Below, piece by piece: positions 53,366 through 61,428 of a stretch of 64,000 nt of DNA. Within the stretch, counting starts at the first letter, position 1, and the number at the start of each line of letters is the position of its first letter. This DNA is from JABWBD01 sp040768665 (lineage in GTDB: Bacteria; Planctomycetota; Planctomycetia; Pirellulales; Thermoguttaceae): assembly GCA_040768665.1 (NCBI GenBank), contig JAXGMN010000053.1:1-64000 (forward strand). The letters are read 5' to 3'. The notes under the pieces are model-generated. The model searched no databases. It was not told the origin of the DNA and saw nothing but the letters and a program-made list of their open reading frames with translations. The position numbers and the translations under genes are program-made.

Positions 53366-53971
53366 ATGCTGCAAAAAACCGCCGAGTATGCCCTCCGCGC
53401 CGTTGTCTGTTTGGCCCAGAATCCGGAAGCACCTCAGCCAGCGGGCCGGGTGGCCGAGGTGACACGCATTCCACGCCGGTATCTGCACCGGGTCTTGCAG
53501 CGGATGGTGCAAGAGGGGCTGGTCTATTCCCAGTCAGGTCCCAATGGCGGCTACTCACTGGCGCGGCCGCCGGAGAACATCAAGCTGATCGACGTGATCA
53601 ACGTTTTCGGCCCGCCGGAGCGAATTCGCAAGTGTCCTTTGGGATTGAAGTCGCACACGGGGCTTTGCGCGCTTCATCAGGAATTGGACGAAGCCTACGC
53701 TTTGATCGAGGCGGCGTTTTCCCGGGTCACGGTAGCCCAGGTCCTCAACAAGCCAAGCGCCTTCATCCCATTGTGCGAACAGGGACTGTTACCCGAAACA
53801 TCGAGCCCAGCCGGCTCGCGGAAGCTCAAATCGGGCGTTTCCGAGAAACGGAATCTTGCCCGAAAATCGTCCGGCCCCCGTCGACGGGAAGGCAGACGCC
53901 CGTCACGAATTCGTTCTCGAGAAAAAACTCCACGGCCTGGCAGACGCTCTCGGGGCGATTCGCCAGCTTGA
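53366..53971 (+). CDS. Rrf2-family transcriptional regulator with an unusual tail
   Basis: A 201-residue regulator. AGGGAGG lies 8 bp upstream of the ATG. The winged helix is typical: MLQKTAEYALRAVVCLAQNP, VTRIPRRYLHRVLQRMVQEGLV, SGPNGGYSLARPPENIKLIDVI. The effector region has Cys90 and Cys101 in RKCPLGLKSHTGLCALHQELDEA, against three cysteines in NsrR, so a [2Fe-2S] or redox switch is possible but not shown. Normal Rrf2 proteins end near residue 150; here about 48 Arg/Ser/Pro-rich residues follow, coded on the strand opposite the 3' end of the SDR gene. It may repress the NO reductase upstream. Confidence 0.88.
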   Translation: MLQKTAEYALRAVVCLAQNPEAPQPAGRVAEVTRIPRRYLHRVLQRMVQEGLVYSQSGPNGGYSLARPPENIKLIDVINVFGPPERIRKCPLGLKSHTGLCALHQELDEAYALIEAAFSRVTVAQVLNKPSAFIPLCEQGLLPETSSPAGSRKLKSGVSEKRNLARKSSGPRRREGRRPSRIRSREKTPRPGRRSRGDSPA

Positions 53972-54617
53972 CGAGCGTGGATTCGACCATCTCCTGCCGC
54001 TCCTGGTCGGATGCGTCCGGAGGAAACATCACGGGCCCCGGATGGATGCAGTTGACGCGGACCCTCGGGTTGCGATGGGCCAGTTCGACGGCAAGAGCTC
54101 GAGTCAGCGTGGGAATCGCTCCCTTGGAAACAAAATACGCCGTGTGGTCGAGATAGGGGCGCTCGATCGCCCAATCGCCGATCGTCACGATGGCTCCGCC
54201 CTCGGGCTGCTCGGCCATGATCAGCCCGGCCCGGCGCGCACAGAGAAACGTCCCCAAGGTATTGACGTCGAAATGCCGCCGGAGATCGTCCGCGGTGACC
54301 GTTTCCAGCGGAGTGGTTTCCCAGATCGAAGCGGTCGTGACGAGCGCGTCGAGCCTGCCGAAGCGTTGGATCACGGCGTCGAACAGGCGATCGACTTCCT
54401 CGTCCACGGCAACATCGGCCTGCATTACCTCGCAGGATACGCCCCCGGAGGTCATCTCTTCGGCGCACTGCATTGCCGCCTCGCGAGAGCGGTGGTAGTG
54501 CAGGGCGATCGAGTAGCCACGGCCGGCCAGCGACCGCGCGATGAGATTGCCGAGGCGCCGCCGCCCGCTGCCGGTGATCATCGCCACCCGGTTCATGTGC
54601 TGAAAGTAGTCAGGCAT
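53826..54617 (-). CDS. Short-chain dehydrogenase/reductase, FolM/pteridine-reductase-like
   Basis: A 263-residue NADPH-type SDR. The cofactor loop is VAMITGSGRRRLGNLIARSLA. The active site reads IGDWAIERPYLDHTAYFVSKGAI: Tyr and Lys are present, with an Asp (GD) where most SDRs have Ser, as in FolM and pteridine reductases. VDGGRTIFGQ is the usual C-terminus. Start: the ATG at 54617 overlaps the end of the kinase gene by 8 bp; an ATG at 54596 is the alternative. A role in reducing a pterin or quinonoid substrate is possible. The 3' end overlaps the Rrf2 gene on the other strand by 146 bp. Confidence 0.8.
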   Translation of the reverse strand: MPDYFQHMNRVAMITGSGRRRLGNLIARSLAGRGYSIALHYHRSREAAMQCAEEMTSGGVSCEVMQADVAVDEEVDRLFDAVIQRFGRLDALVTTASIWETTPLETVTADDLRRHFDVNTLGTFLCARRAGLIMAEQPEGGAIVTIGDWAIERPYLDHTAYFVSKGAIPTLTRALAVELAHRNPRVRVNCIHPGPVMFPPDASDQERQEMVESTLVKLANRPESVCQAVEFFLENEFVTGVCLPVDGGRTIFGQDSVSRKRPI

Positions 54618-55863
54618 CCTGCGGACCTGCAAACGGATCGGAGTCGGGGCATGAGGGAACCGCCGGAAACGCTTTCGGCAGGGCGACGGCAAAGGTCGTC
54701 CCTTCCGTTTCGCTGGTGCGGAAATAGACCCGCCCGTGGAGATAACGCTCGCCAAGGAGTTTCATACTATGGGTGCCGATGCCACGCCCCGGCTGCCCCT
54801 TCGTGCTGAACGATCGCTGGAAGACCTGGATCTGCACGTCCGGTGGTATGTAGGAGGCATTGTGCACGCTGAACTCCACCTCGTCGCCGCGATCGGTGCA
54901 CCCGATCACGGCGGTGCCGCCGGAGTCGGTGGCCTCCAAAGCGTTCTTCACCATGTTGACCAGGATACGCATGAGGAGGCGGGCGTCGGTGATGAGGCTC
55001 CCGTGCCACGTGTTCGCCAACTTAAGATGCCGATCGGCGGCGCAAGGATGCTGCGCGACCGATTCCACGAGCCGGCCAAGCAGCGCCGCGGGCACCACCG
55101 GCCCGACGTCCACGGCGAGGTCTCCCGATTCTGCATAGAGGAGATCGCGGTGCGATTGAATTTCTTCCATCAGCTCCCTCGAAAGCATCGCCAATCGCTC
55201 GACAAGGCTCTCCGCGAGCTTCGGATCCGACCGCTTCCGGCTGATCAGGTTCGCATAGCCTTGAATGGCGCCGACCGTATTGAGCACATCGTGAAAGAAG
55301 GCGCGGCTGAGCACCGCGAGTCGCTTGCGATCGCTGATGTCTTCCAGCACGCAAACCGTGAACTGTTCCCCGTGCACCTCGATGGGCGTTGCGGTGACCA
55401 TCAAGTCCAAGGCCTCGCAACTCGGCGGGCCCAGTCTCAGACGCGTCTCCTGCGTTGACTGCTCGCCGGTGAGCACGCTGTCGAGCACCGCCCTCAACGC
55501 GCCGCATCTCGAACAATGCACGCTGGTTCCACACCCATCCTCCCCCGCGTCGGCGTGCTCGCAGCCGATGATCTCGCCGGGCCGCTTGCCGGCCGCCGCG
55601 GCCATGTCGGCCCAGCCCAGCGCCACCATGGCGCGGTTGGCGGCCACCACCTGCCGGCGCGAGTTTACGATGGCAATCGCATTGGGCAGCGCATTGATCA
55701 AGCGCTGCACGAAAGGCACCTGCGCGATCAAGCCCATTTGCCGGGCGATCGTCTCGTCCGACTCCCTGCCTTCGGCCGCGAGCGAACTCGGGAGATCGTC
55801 GTCGCGCGTTGAGGGCTCGGAGCTTGACAAAGTCGATGGCCGCTGGGCGGGTGGTGTATCCAC
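54610..55863 (-). CDS. Sensor histidine kinase with a four-cysteine PAS domain
   Basis: A 417-residue cytoplasmic kinase without membrane segments. A PAS domain (about 55-175) contains a Cys motif C101-x9-C111-x5-C117-x2-C120 (GCEHADAGEDGCGTSVHCSRCG), suited to an Fe-S cluster, metal or haem. The dimerisation helix carries His191 (AFFHDVLNTVGAI), and the ATPase domain has ILVNMVKNALEATDSGG (N box) and GRGIGTHSMKLLGERYLHG (G2). No response regulator is adjacent. Its position beside an NO reductase suggests NO, O2 or redox sensing (inference). The stop overlaps the SDR start. Confidence 0.88.
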   Translation of the reverse strand: MDTPPAQRPSTLSSSEPSTRDDDLPSSLAAEGRESDETIARQMGLIAQVPFVQRLINALPNAIAIVNSRRQVVAANRAMVALGWADMAAAAGKRPGEIIGCEHADAGEDGCGTSVHCSRCGALRAVLDSVLTGEQSTQETRLRLGPPSCEALDLMVTATPIEVHGEQFTVCVLEDISDRKRLAVLSRAFFHDVLNTVGAIQGYANLISRKRSDPKLAESLVERLAMLSRELMEEIQSHRDLLYAESGDLAVDVGPVVPAALLGRLVESVAQHPCAADRHLKLANTWHGSLITDARLLMRILVNMVKNALEATDSGGTAVIGCTDRGDEVEFSVHNASYIPPDVQIQVFQRSFSTKGQPGRGIGTHSMKLLGERYLHGRVYFRTSETEGTTFAVALPKAFPAVPSCPDSDPFAGPQDA

Positions 55864-56213
55864 GAACTACCTTCCTTGAACTGAACTCGGCAATCGGGCC
55901 ACTGCACGGCAAACGAGTGAGGCAGCATCCGAACGGGTCAATTCTAACCGCGGACCCGCGGAGCGTCACTTCCGGAACACCCCGAGAAATGGGCCTTGCA
56001 TCAGCCTGCCCCCCCGAACGCAGGAAGCGTGACGGTACGGCACCGCATCCCGGCCTTTGTCGCAGACCAACGCGACCGTGCGGTACGCGAGTTCCCCCCG
56101 AGCCTGCTGAAAACAGGGGCCAGGCACCGCAATGTCGTGCGCCTGACGTGAAGTCAGCCTGCCACCGTTTGCGGAACCCGTCCCTTTTTCCACAGCCTCC
56201 CTACTCCCTCGCG
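55864..56213. other. Intergenic region with a palindromic element
   Basis: 350 bp between two minus-strand genes. It holds a GGGGCCAGGCACCGCAA...TTGCGGAACCCGTCCC element (56108-56203). No gene is recognised. The promoter of the kinase gene should lie near its left end. Confidence 0.55.
56108..56203. repeat. Palindromic element resembling the 90-bp family
   Basis: AGGGGCCAGGCACCGCAA on the left and TTTGCGGAACCCGTCCCT on the right form imperfect complementary ends about 55 bp apart, with a GGCACC motif near the left as in the clear copies. Membership is tentative. Confidence 0.4.
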
Positions 56214-58706
56214 CTACTGACCGGCGACCTCGAAGGGAGCCTTCTCCATGACCTCCGTTCCATCGGGCCATCGCACTCGAACCCCAACATGGTGCGGTCC
56301 GGCGGTGAGGCGGGTGGAGTCGATCATCAGGCGGAAATGGTGAGGCATCTTCAAGCCGATCGAGTGGTTCATCGCGGCGAACTCCGGCATCGGCTGCCAG
56401 GGACCGTCGTCGATGCAGGCTTCGGCGGTGGAACCGTTCGGGGCATCGTAGCAATTGAAGGCAATGGCAGCAGCCGGACTCTTTGGCAGCGGCTTGTCGA
56501 GTCCACAGAATTCTCCCCGGCGGTCGACGCGGGATTCGCAGCTCGACTGATAGCGGTGCGAGATTCGGGTGCCATCGACGGACACCACCCGGTATCCCCG
56601 CGGAGACCCGTCCACGCCGCGCTCGATGCCTCCGCCGCTTCGCCACCAGGTCCCGGAAATCGAGATCGACTCCACGTATTCGACGCCCTTCACCGTGGCG
56701 CGTTCGTTCTCGTGCATATGTCCTTGCAGCACGAGGCGCACACCGTGCCTGGCAAACAAGTCGGTGAGCACCTCCGAGTTAGTCACCTCCCAATACGGAG
56801 CGTTGGGGGGATTCTCCTTGCGACGATCGGGATAGGTGGTGACGATCGGGATATGGATGCCGACGATGATCGGTTTGCCATCGGGCTGCGCGGCAAGATC
56901 GGCCTGGAGCCAGGCGAGTTCGCTCCCTTCAACGGCGCCATGCACCGCCTTGTAGTCGGCGCCGTTGGGGATCGGCTTGTTTCCGTCGAGCACGACGACG
57001 TGCACCCCTGCCCAATCGAACGAATAGTAGGTCGGACCGAAGAGCCGCTGGTAGTCGTCGCGAGGATTGGGGTGCGAGAGAATCATCTCGTGGTTGCCGG
57101 GACCATTGCGCACCGGGATCGTCGCCTCCTTGAGGCACTGCACGTAAACGTCACCGACGCCGCCTTGCAGGGAGATATCGCCTTGCACGAGGATCAAGGC
57201 GGGTTTGGGCTTAAGGGCGCAAATCTCCCGCAGGCTTGCACGGAACTTCTCGGCGCTTGCGCCGCGGTTTTCCAGGTGGACGTCGGCCAGGAAGACAAAG
57301 TCGAAGCGGTCCGGCTGCTCGACGCGATTCAACGAGAAGTCGGCGCGGCCCGACGCGGCGGCCTCTTCGAGGGGAAGATAGAACCGATCCGTCCAGAAGC
57401 CCGCCGGGATGGTGACGAAGACGAATGGGCCGCTGTCGGGGCCGGTCTCGAGAGAATACCTGCCGTCGCTGCCGGTCCGTGCCACGCGGCATCCGTCGGA
57501 GACGAGCACGCCGGCGAGAGGTTTGCCTTCGCCTTGCACCGATCCCTCCAGCCGGCGGAGATCGACATTGTCTTCAATAATGTTGTCGGTCTCGACGCTC
57601 TTGATCTCTCCTTCTACGCGGTTATTCTGAACGCGATTGCGGAAGCAGCGTTTGCCGAGAGAAATCGCCGGCCCGTGCGAACCCAGGATGATGTTGTCGC
57701 GAATGACGTTCTCCACGTCGATATCGGTCTGCGGGCACATATGCCACCACCAGACGGTGACGCCGACGCCGCAATCCTCGATGCGGTTTCGAGCGACGGT
57801 GCAGTAGGAAGCGTCGTTGATGGTCACGCCGGTGACGCTGCGGCGAATGACGTTGTCGGTCATCTCGCCGTGATAACAGAAGTGGTCCAGATCGACGGCT
57901 TCGTCGGCAATGTCTTCGACGGTGCAATGGGACAGCTTGCTGCGGACGACGGAATACAGGGCCACGCCGCGGCCGTAGCAGTTGCGGATGCGGCAATCGC
58001 GAATTTCAAGATTGGTGATCGGCGGCGCGGTGGGTCCCTTTTCGTAGGAATAGACGCCGTGGGCAAGCACGGCGCAGCGTTCGACATGGCCGGGCATGGC
58101 GAGTTCGGCCGTGCGCCCGCCGTCGAGCGTAAACCGGCGGATGCGGATATCCTTGTTCGACCCGCGGATATCAAACAGATTGTGGAAATAACCGACGCCG
58201 CTGCCGGCGGGCACGTCGGCGGCGATGGGTTTGGTGAAGACCAGCCTGCCGGCCCGCACCTCCTTGAGGGTGAGCTTCGGGCATTGGTCGGGCTTTGGCG
58301 GCTTCTCCCCTTTTCCCGTTGCGGGAACAATTTGGATTTGGGTCTCGGCGACAAAGGAGGAACTGTCTTCGACGAGCAGAAAGTCTTGACCTTGTCGGGC
58401 CGGTTCGGCGGTCCGCGTCGGCGACGGCAAATGCAGGACCGTGTCGCGCGAGCCTTGCAGGGTGATGCCACTGGCGAGGACGATCGGCCGGCGGACGGCG
58501 AACTCGCCCGGGCCGATCTCGACGGTCCCGCCCCGGCCGCCAAGCTGCTTGATGGCTTGAAGGATAGGCGTTTCGTCGGTGCCCTGAAAATCGCCGGAGC
58601 CGGACTGCACGACGCGAAGGGTTTGATCGGATGCAAAAGCGGCGTCACCGTGGAGTGCAAAAAACGTGAAGAAGCCGATGGCTATGAAGAACGCCTTGCG
58701 ATTCAT
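56214..58706 (-). CDS. Exported beta-helix protein fused to a metallophosphoesterase
   Basis: An 830-residue protein; the start at 58706 has AAGGAG upstream and a signal peptide (MNRKAFFIAIGFFTFFALHGDAAFA). Residues 30-440 form a right-handed beta-helix (AIKQLGGRGGTVEIGPGEFAVRRPIVLASGITLQGS; repeated xIRDCRIRNCYGRGVALYSV, xSHCTVEDIADEAVDL, TVARNRIEDCGVGVTV). A small carboxypeptidase-regulatory-like beta unit (GVLVSDGCRVARTGSDGRYSL) leads to a calcineurin-like phosphoesterase with FVFLADVHLEN, LVQGDISLQGG, NGPGNHEMI, VGIHIPIV and LQGHMHENE. It may bind or cut glycan and remove a phosphate or sulfate group. Confidence 0.82.
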   Translation of the reverse strand: MNRKAFFIAIGFFTFFALHGDAAFASDQTLRVVQSGSGDFQGTDETPILQAIKQLGGRGGTVEIGPGEFAVRRPIVLASGITLQGSRDTVLHLPSPTRTAEPARQGQDFLLVEDSSSFVAETQIQIVPATGKGEKPPKPDQCPKLTLKEVRAGRLVFTKPIAADVPAGSGVGYFHNLFDIRGSNKDIRIRRFTLDGGRTAELAMPGHVERCAVLAHGVYSYEKGPTAPPITNLEIRDCRIRNCYGRGVALYSVVRSKLSHCTVEDIADEAVDLDHFCYHGEMTDNVIRRSVTGVTINDASYCTVARNRIEDCGVGVTVWWWHMCPQTDIDVENVIRDNIILGSHGPAISLGKRCFRNRVQNNRVEGEIKSVETDNIIEDNVDLRRLEGSVQGEGKPLAGVLVSDGCRVARTGSDGRYSLETGPDSGPFVFVTIPAGFWTDRFYLPLEEAAASGRADFSLNRVEQPDRFDFVFLADVHLENRGASAEKFRASLREICALKPKPALILVQGDISLQGGVGDVYVQCLKEATIPVRNGPGNHEMILSHPNPRDDYQRLFGPTYYSFDWAGVHVVVLDGNKPIPNGADYKAVHGAVEGSELAWLQADLAAQPDGKPIIVGIHIPIVTTYPDRRKENPPNAPYWEVTNSEVLTDLFARHGVRLVLQGHMHENERATVKGVEYVESISISGTWWRSGGGIERGVDGSPRGYRVVSVDGTRISHRYQSSCESRVDRRGEFCGLDKPLPKSPAAAIAFNCYDAPNGSTAEACIDDGPWQPMPEFAAMNHSIGLKMPHHFRLMIDSTRLTAGPHHVGVRVRWPDGTEVMEKAPFEVAGQ

Positions 58707-58842
58707 GGGTGGACTCCTTGAGGAAGAAGTGAGGACCTTGTTCGTGCGTCGCCCGATCTGCGATTCATTGTGCCCGGTTTGGACACGTAGCGTCAACCGA
58801 CGGAATGGTGCGACCGACTCCTTGCAGATCTCCGCGTCCGGG

Positions 58843-60228
58843 TCACGTACTGAAGACGATGCTCTGAATTCGGGCCACGTCCACGTCGCGGGGTTCGGCT
58901 GCCTGGCGGGCCGCCTCGGCACCCGCTACGCCCGCGGCGACGCCGGTGGCCATTGCAATGACCTGCACCCGATACGACGCCATCGCCTCGTGGCTGCCGC
59001 TGATGCATCGGCCCGCCACGAGCAGCCCGCCCACACCGCGCGGAACCAGGCAACCATAGGGGATCTCGTAGGGTCGGACCGCGGGGTCTTTTCCCAGCGG
59101 ATGCGCGGAGGAAACGCCCTGGGCTTGGCCGATGCCGTCGGGGTTGTGGATGTCGATGGGAAACGACGCGCCGCGGACGACGGCGCCGGGCCATGTCCGG
59201 CCGGTGAAGAGGTCGTCTACCGCCAGCGACTCGAGGCCGCGGATCCGCCGTGTCTCGCGGACGCCGATGACGGCGGGCATCCCGCTGACGTAAGCGTTCT
59301 GAAACCCCGGGGCATTCTTCCGGAGGAATTCGAGAATCGGTTCGACCTGACGGCGGCCTTCCAGTTCCGCCCGGGTCAGGTCGCGCACATTCGTGCCGTC
59401 CATATGATTGACCTGGGTCGCATTGATGACGCGTTCTTCGTCGCGTCGCGACAAGTAGGTTCGCACCATGCCGACTGTCGCCGGAAGTTCGCCGCGAGCA
59501 TGGGCATCCTTGGTGAGTTGGTTCCAGGTACGGCCGTCGGGAAAGCGATAGGCGCCGCGGCCGCGATTGGCCTCCATCGTTTCTTGGTGTTTTACACCGG
59601 CGACACGGAACATGATGGTCATGGGTTGCACCAGTCCGTCGGCGGGCCAGTTCGGCCCCGCGCCGCGGCCCTGCTCGAATTCCGCCCCTGCGCCGACAGC
59701 CACGTCGCCGTCGCCGGTGGCGTCGATCGTGACCCGCGCCTTCAGATCGATCACCCCCTGCTTCGTAAGCAACCGTGCGCCCAGCACGCGATTGCCATCC
59801 AGGATCGGTGCGGAGGTCCAGGCGTGCAGCAGGATTTCGCAGCCGGCCGTTTGGAGCAGGTCGGCGTACTTCAGATCGATGAATTCGTAATCCACACGGC
59901 GTCCGCCGACGTGCTCGACGATCTCGTCTACCCATTTGCTGCGAACGTTGCCCATGAGCGGGCCGACCATCGCTTGCACGGCCATGCCGCCGAGACGGCC
60001 GTAGCGTTCTACGAGCAGCGTCTTCGCGCCGCCGCGAGCGGCCATCAGCGCGGCGGCAACGCCCGCCGGCCCGCCGCCGCACACCAGCACGTCCACCCCC
60101 GGCCACGGTTCGCTCTGCTTGACGTCTGCGGGGCTTTTTTCCGCCGCAAGGCTCGATCGCGTGCCTAGACCGGCAACCGACCCCAGGGCGAGTCCTTTGA
60201 TCGCGTCTCTTCGACTGAGTTGGTTCAT
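58843..60228 (-). CDS. FAD-dependent oxidoreductase, Tat-exported
   Basis: A 461-residue flavoprotein of the FAD_oxidored/succinate dehydrogenase-like group common in planctomycetes. The ATG at 60228 follows AAGGA; an ATG 5 codons upstream is possible. A Tat leader (SRRDAIKGLALGSVAGLG) precedes the FAD-binding motif VDVLVCGGGPAGVAAALMAARGGAKTLLVERYGRLGGMA. The C-terminus carries VGGLLVAGRCISGSHEAMASYRVQVIAMATGVAAGVA, the second FAD contact. Coupled with the sialidase-like gene upstream (12-bp gap). Substrate unknown. Confidence 0.9.
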   Translation of the reverse strand: MNQLSRRDAIKGLALGSVAGLGTRSSLAAEKSPADVKQSEPWPGVDVLVCGGGPAGVAAALMAARGGAKTLLVERYGRLGGMAVQAMVGPLMGNVRSKWVDEIVEHVGGRRVDYEFIDLKYADLLQTAGCEILLHAWTSAPILDGNRVLGARLLTKQGVIDLKARVTIDATGDGDVAVGAGAEFEQGRGAGPNWPADGLVQPMTIMFRVAGVKHQETMEANRGRGAYRFPDGRTWNQLTKDAHARGELPATVGMVRTYLSRRDEERVINATQVNHMDGTNVRDLTRAELEGRRQVEPILEFLRKNAPGFQNAYVSGMPAVIGVRETRRIRGLESLAVDDLFTGRTWPGAVVRGASFPIDIHNPDGIGQAQGVSSAHPLGKDPAVRPYEIPYGCLVPRGVGGLLVAGRCISGSHEAMASYRVQVIAMATGVAAGVAGAEAARQAAEPRDVDVARIQSIVFST

Positions 60229-60239
60229 GGCAGCTTCCT

Positions 60240-61385
60240 TCAATGCGCGACGACAGGTGGCGTCCAGAGCGTTGCCTGGATCGTGCGGTCGTCATCCTTG
60301 GGGCCGTTGAAGTAGTAGATCGTTACGATTTTGCCGTCCGGCTGCACCACGGTCCGCGGGTAGCCCAGGTCGCCCGTGAGTCCGTCGTCGCGCAGGACGA
60401 TTTCCGGGCCCCAGGTGCGGCCTTCGTCGCTGCTGATCCTCGCCCGCGCACCACAGGGCTTTCGGCGATACCCGTACGTCAGGCAAACGCGGCCGTCGTG
60501 CAACAACACCAGCGACGGCGGATTGCCGCCGATATCCCCAGTCGCATTGCCCAGTGGAGACCACCGGTGGCCGAGATCGTCGCTGCGCCAAACGCTGATG
60601 TTGTAATCGGGCCTTCCGTGCCGGATGGCCGTCAGCAGCGAGTCGCCGGCAAGGCGGACGGTCGACGGCATGATCGAGAAGCCTTCCGGCTCCGGGCCGA
60701 TGCGCGAGACCAGTTTCCACTGCAGCCCGCCATCGGTGGTACGGGCGCAGAAGACGCGTCCTTCCTTGCCATCGCTCTTCGCCGCGCTTCCGAACATCAG
60801 GGCGTCGTGCTTGCCGAGCACGACCAGGTCGGTCCGCGTGGAAATTCTGTCGATTCCCTCGACGGAGAATGCGAACGGCCCGCGCCACGTGCGGCATCGG
60901 TCGCCGGAAACATAGAACCGCGACGGTCCGACGTGGATGCTGCCAAAACGGAACATGAGGGCGAAACCCGGCGCGGTGAAATCGAGCGGTTCGGCGAGCG
61001 GGATCGGCTCGTTGGCCTTTTCCGCCGGCGGGAAGGGCCTCTCCGTCGTCCAGGTCAGGCCGCCGTCGACACTGCGGGCCTGCCAATCCTCGAACGGTTT
61101 GTCTCGATCGACGGCGTGGCCACTCTTCGTGGGCTTGTACCAGGCCGCGGTGAAGCCGACGACCAGTTCGTCGCCCCAGTGCCAGAGCCCGTGGTTGGCC
61201 GGCCAGCCGCCGTAGCGGCCCGGTTCGCTGAAGACGGTGACGTTGCGCCTGTCAGCCGGCCGGATGGTCGGTGCGGGTTTGTCCGGCTCTGCCGCGTTGG
61301 AAGAGGAAACGGCTGAAGCGAGCCCGAAAAGAATTCCCAGGCAACGGAACAATGGAGACTCTGAACGCAACGAGATGTGTGTCAT
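60240..61385 (-). CDS. Sialidase-like (BNR/Asp-box) exported protein
   Basis: A 381-residue six-bladed propeller protein. A signal peptide (FRCLGILFGLASAVSSSNA) precedes five Asp-box motifs: SVDGGLTW, SGDRCRTW, TTDGGLQW, SDDLGHRW and SSDEGRTW. The family includes sialidases and other exoglycosidases that clip terminal sugars. The catalytic Tyr/Glu and the arginine triad were not assigned, so activity is uncertain. It lies between two FAD oxidoreductase genes in the same direction. Confidence 0.85.
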   Translation of the reverse strand: MTHISLRSESPLFRCLGILFGLASAVSSSNAAEPDKPAPTIRPADRRNVTVFSEPGRYGGWPANHGLWHWGDELVVGFTAAWYKPTKSGHAVDRDKPFEDWQARSVDGGLTWTTERPFPPAEKANEPIPLAEPLDFTAPGFALMFRFGSIHVGPSRFYVSGDRCRTWRGPFAFSVEGIDRISTRTDLVVLGKHDALMFGSAAKSDGKEGRVFCARTTDGGLQWKLVSRIGPEPEGFSIMPSTVRLAGDSLLTAIRHGRPDYNISVWRSDDLGHRWSPLGNATGDIGGNPPSLVLLHDGRVCLTYGYRRKPCGARARISSDEGRTWGPEIVLRDDGLTGDLGYPRTVVQPDGKIVTIYYFNGPKDDDRTIQATLWTPPVVAH

Positions 61386-61428
61386 GACAGGAACTTTCTC
61401 CGAGGCGGGACCACAGGTTCTGGAGATT

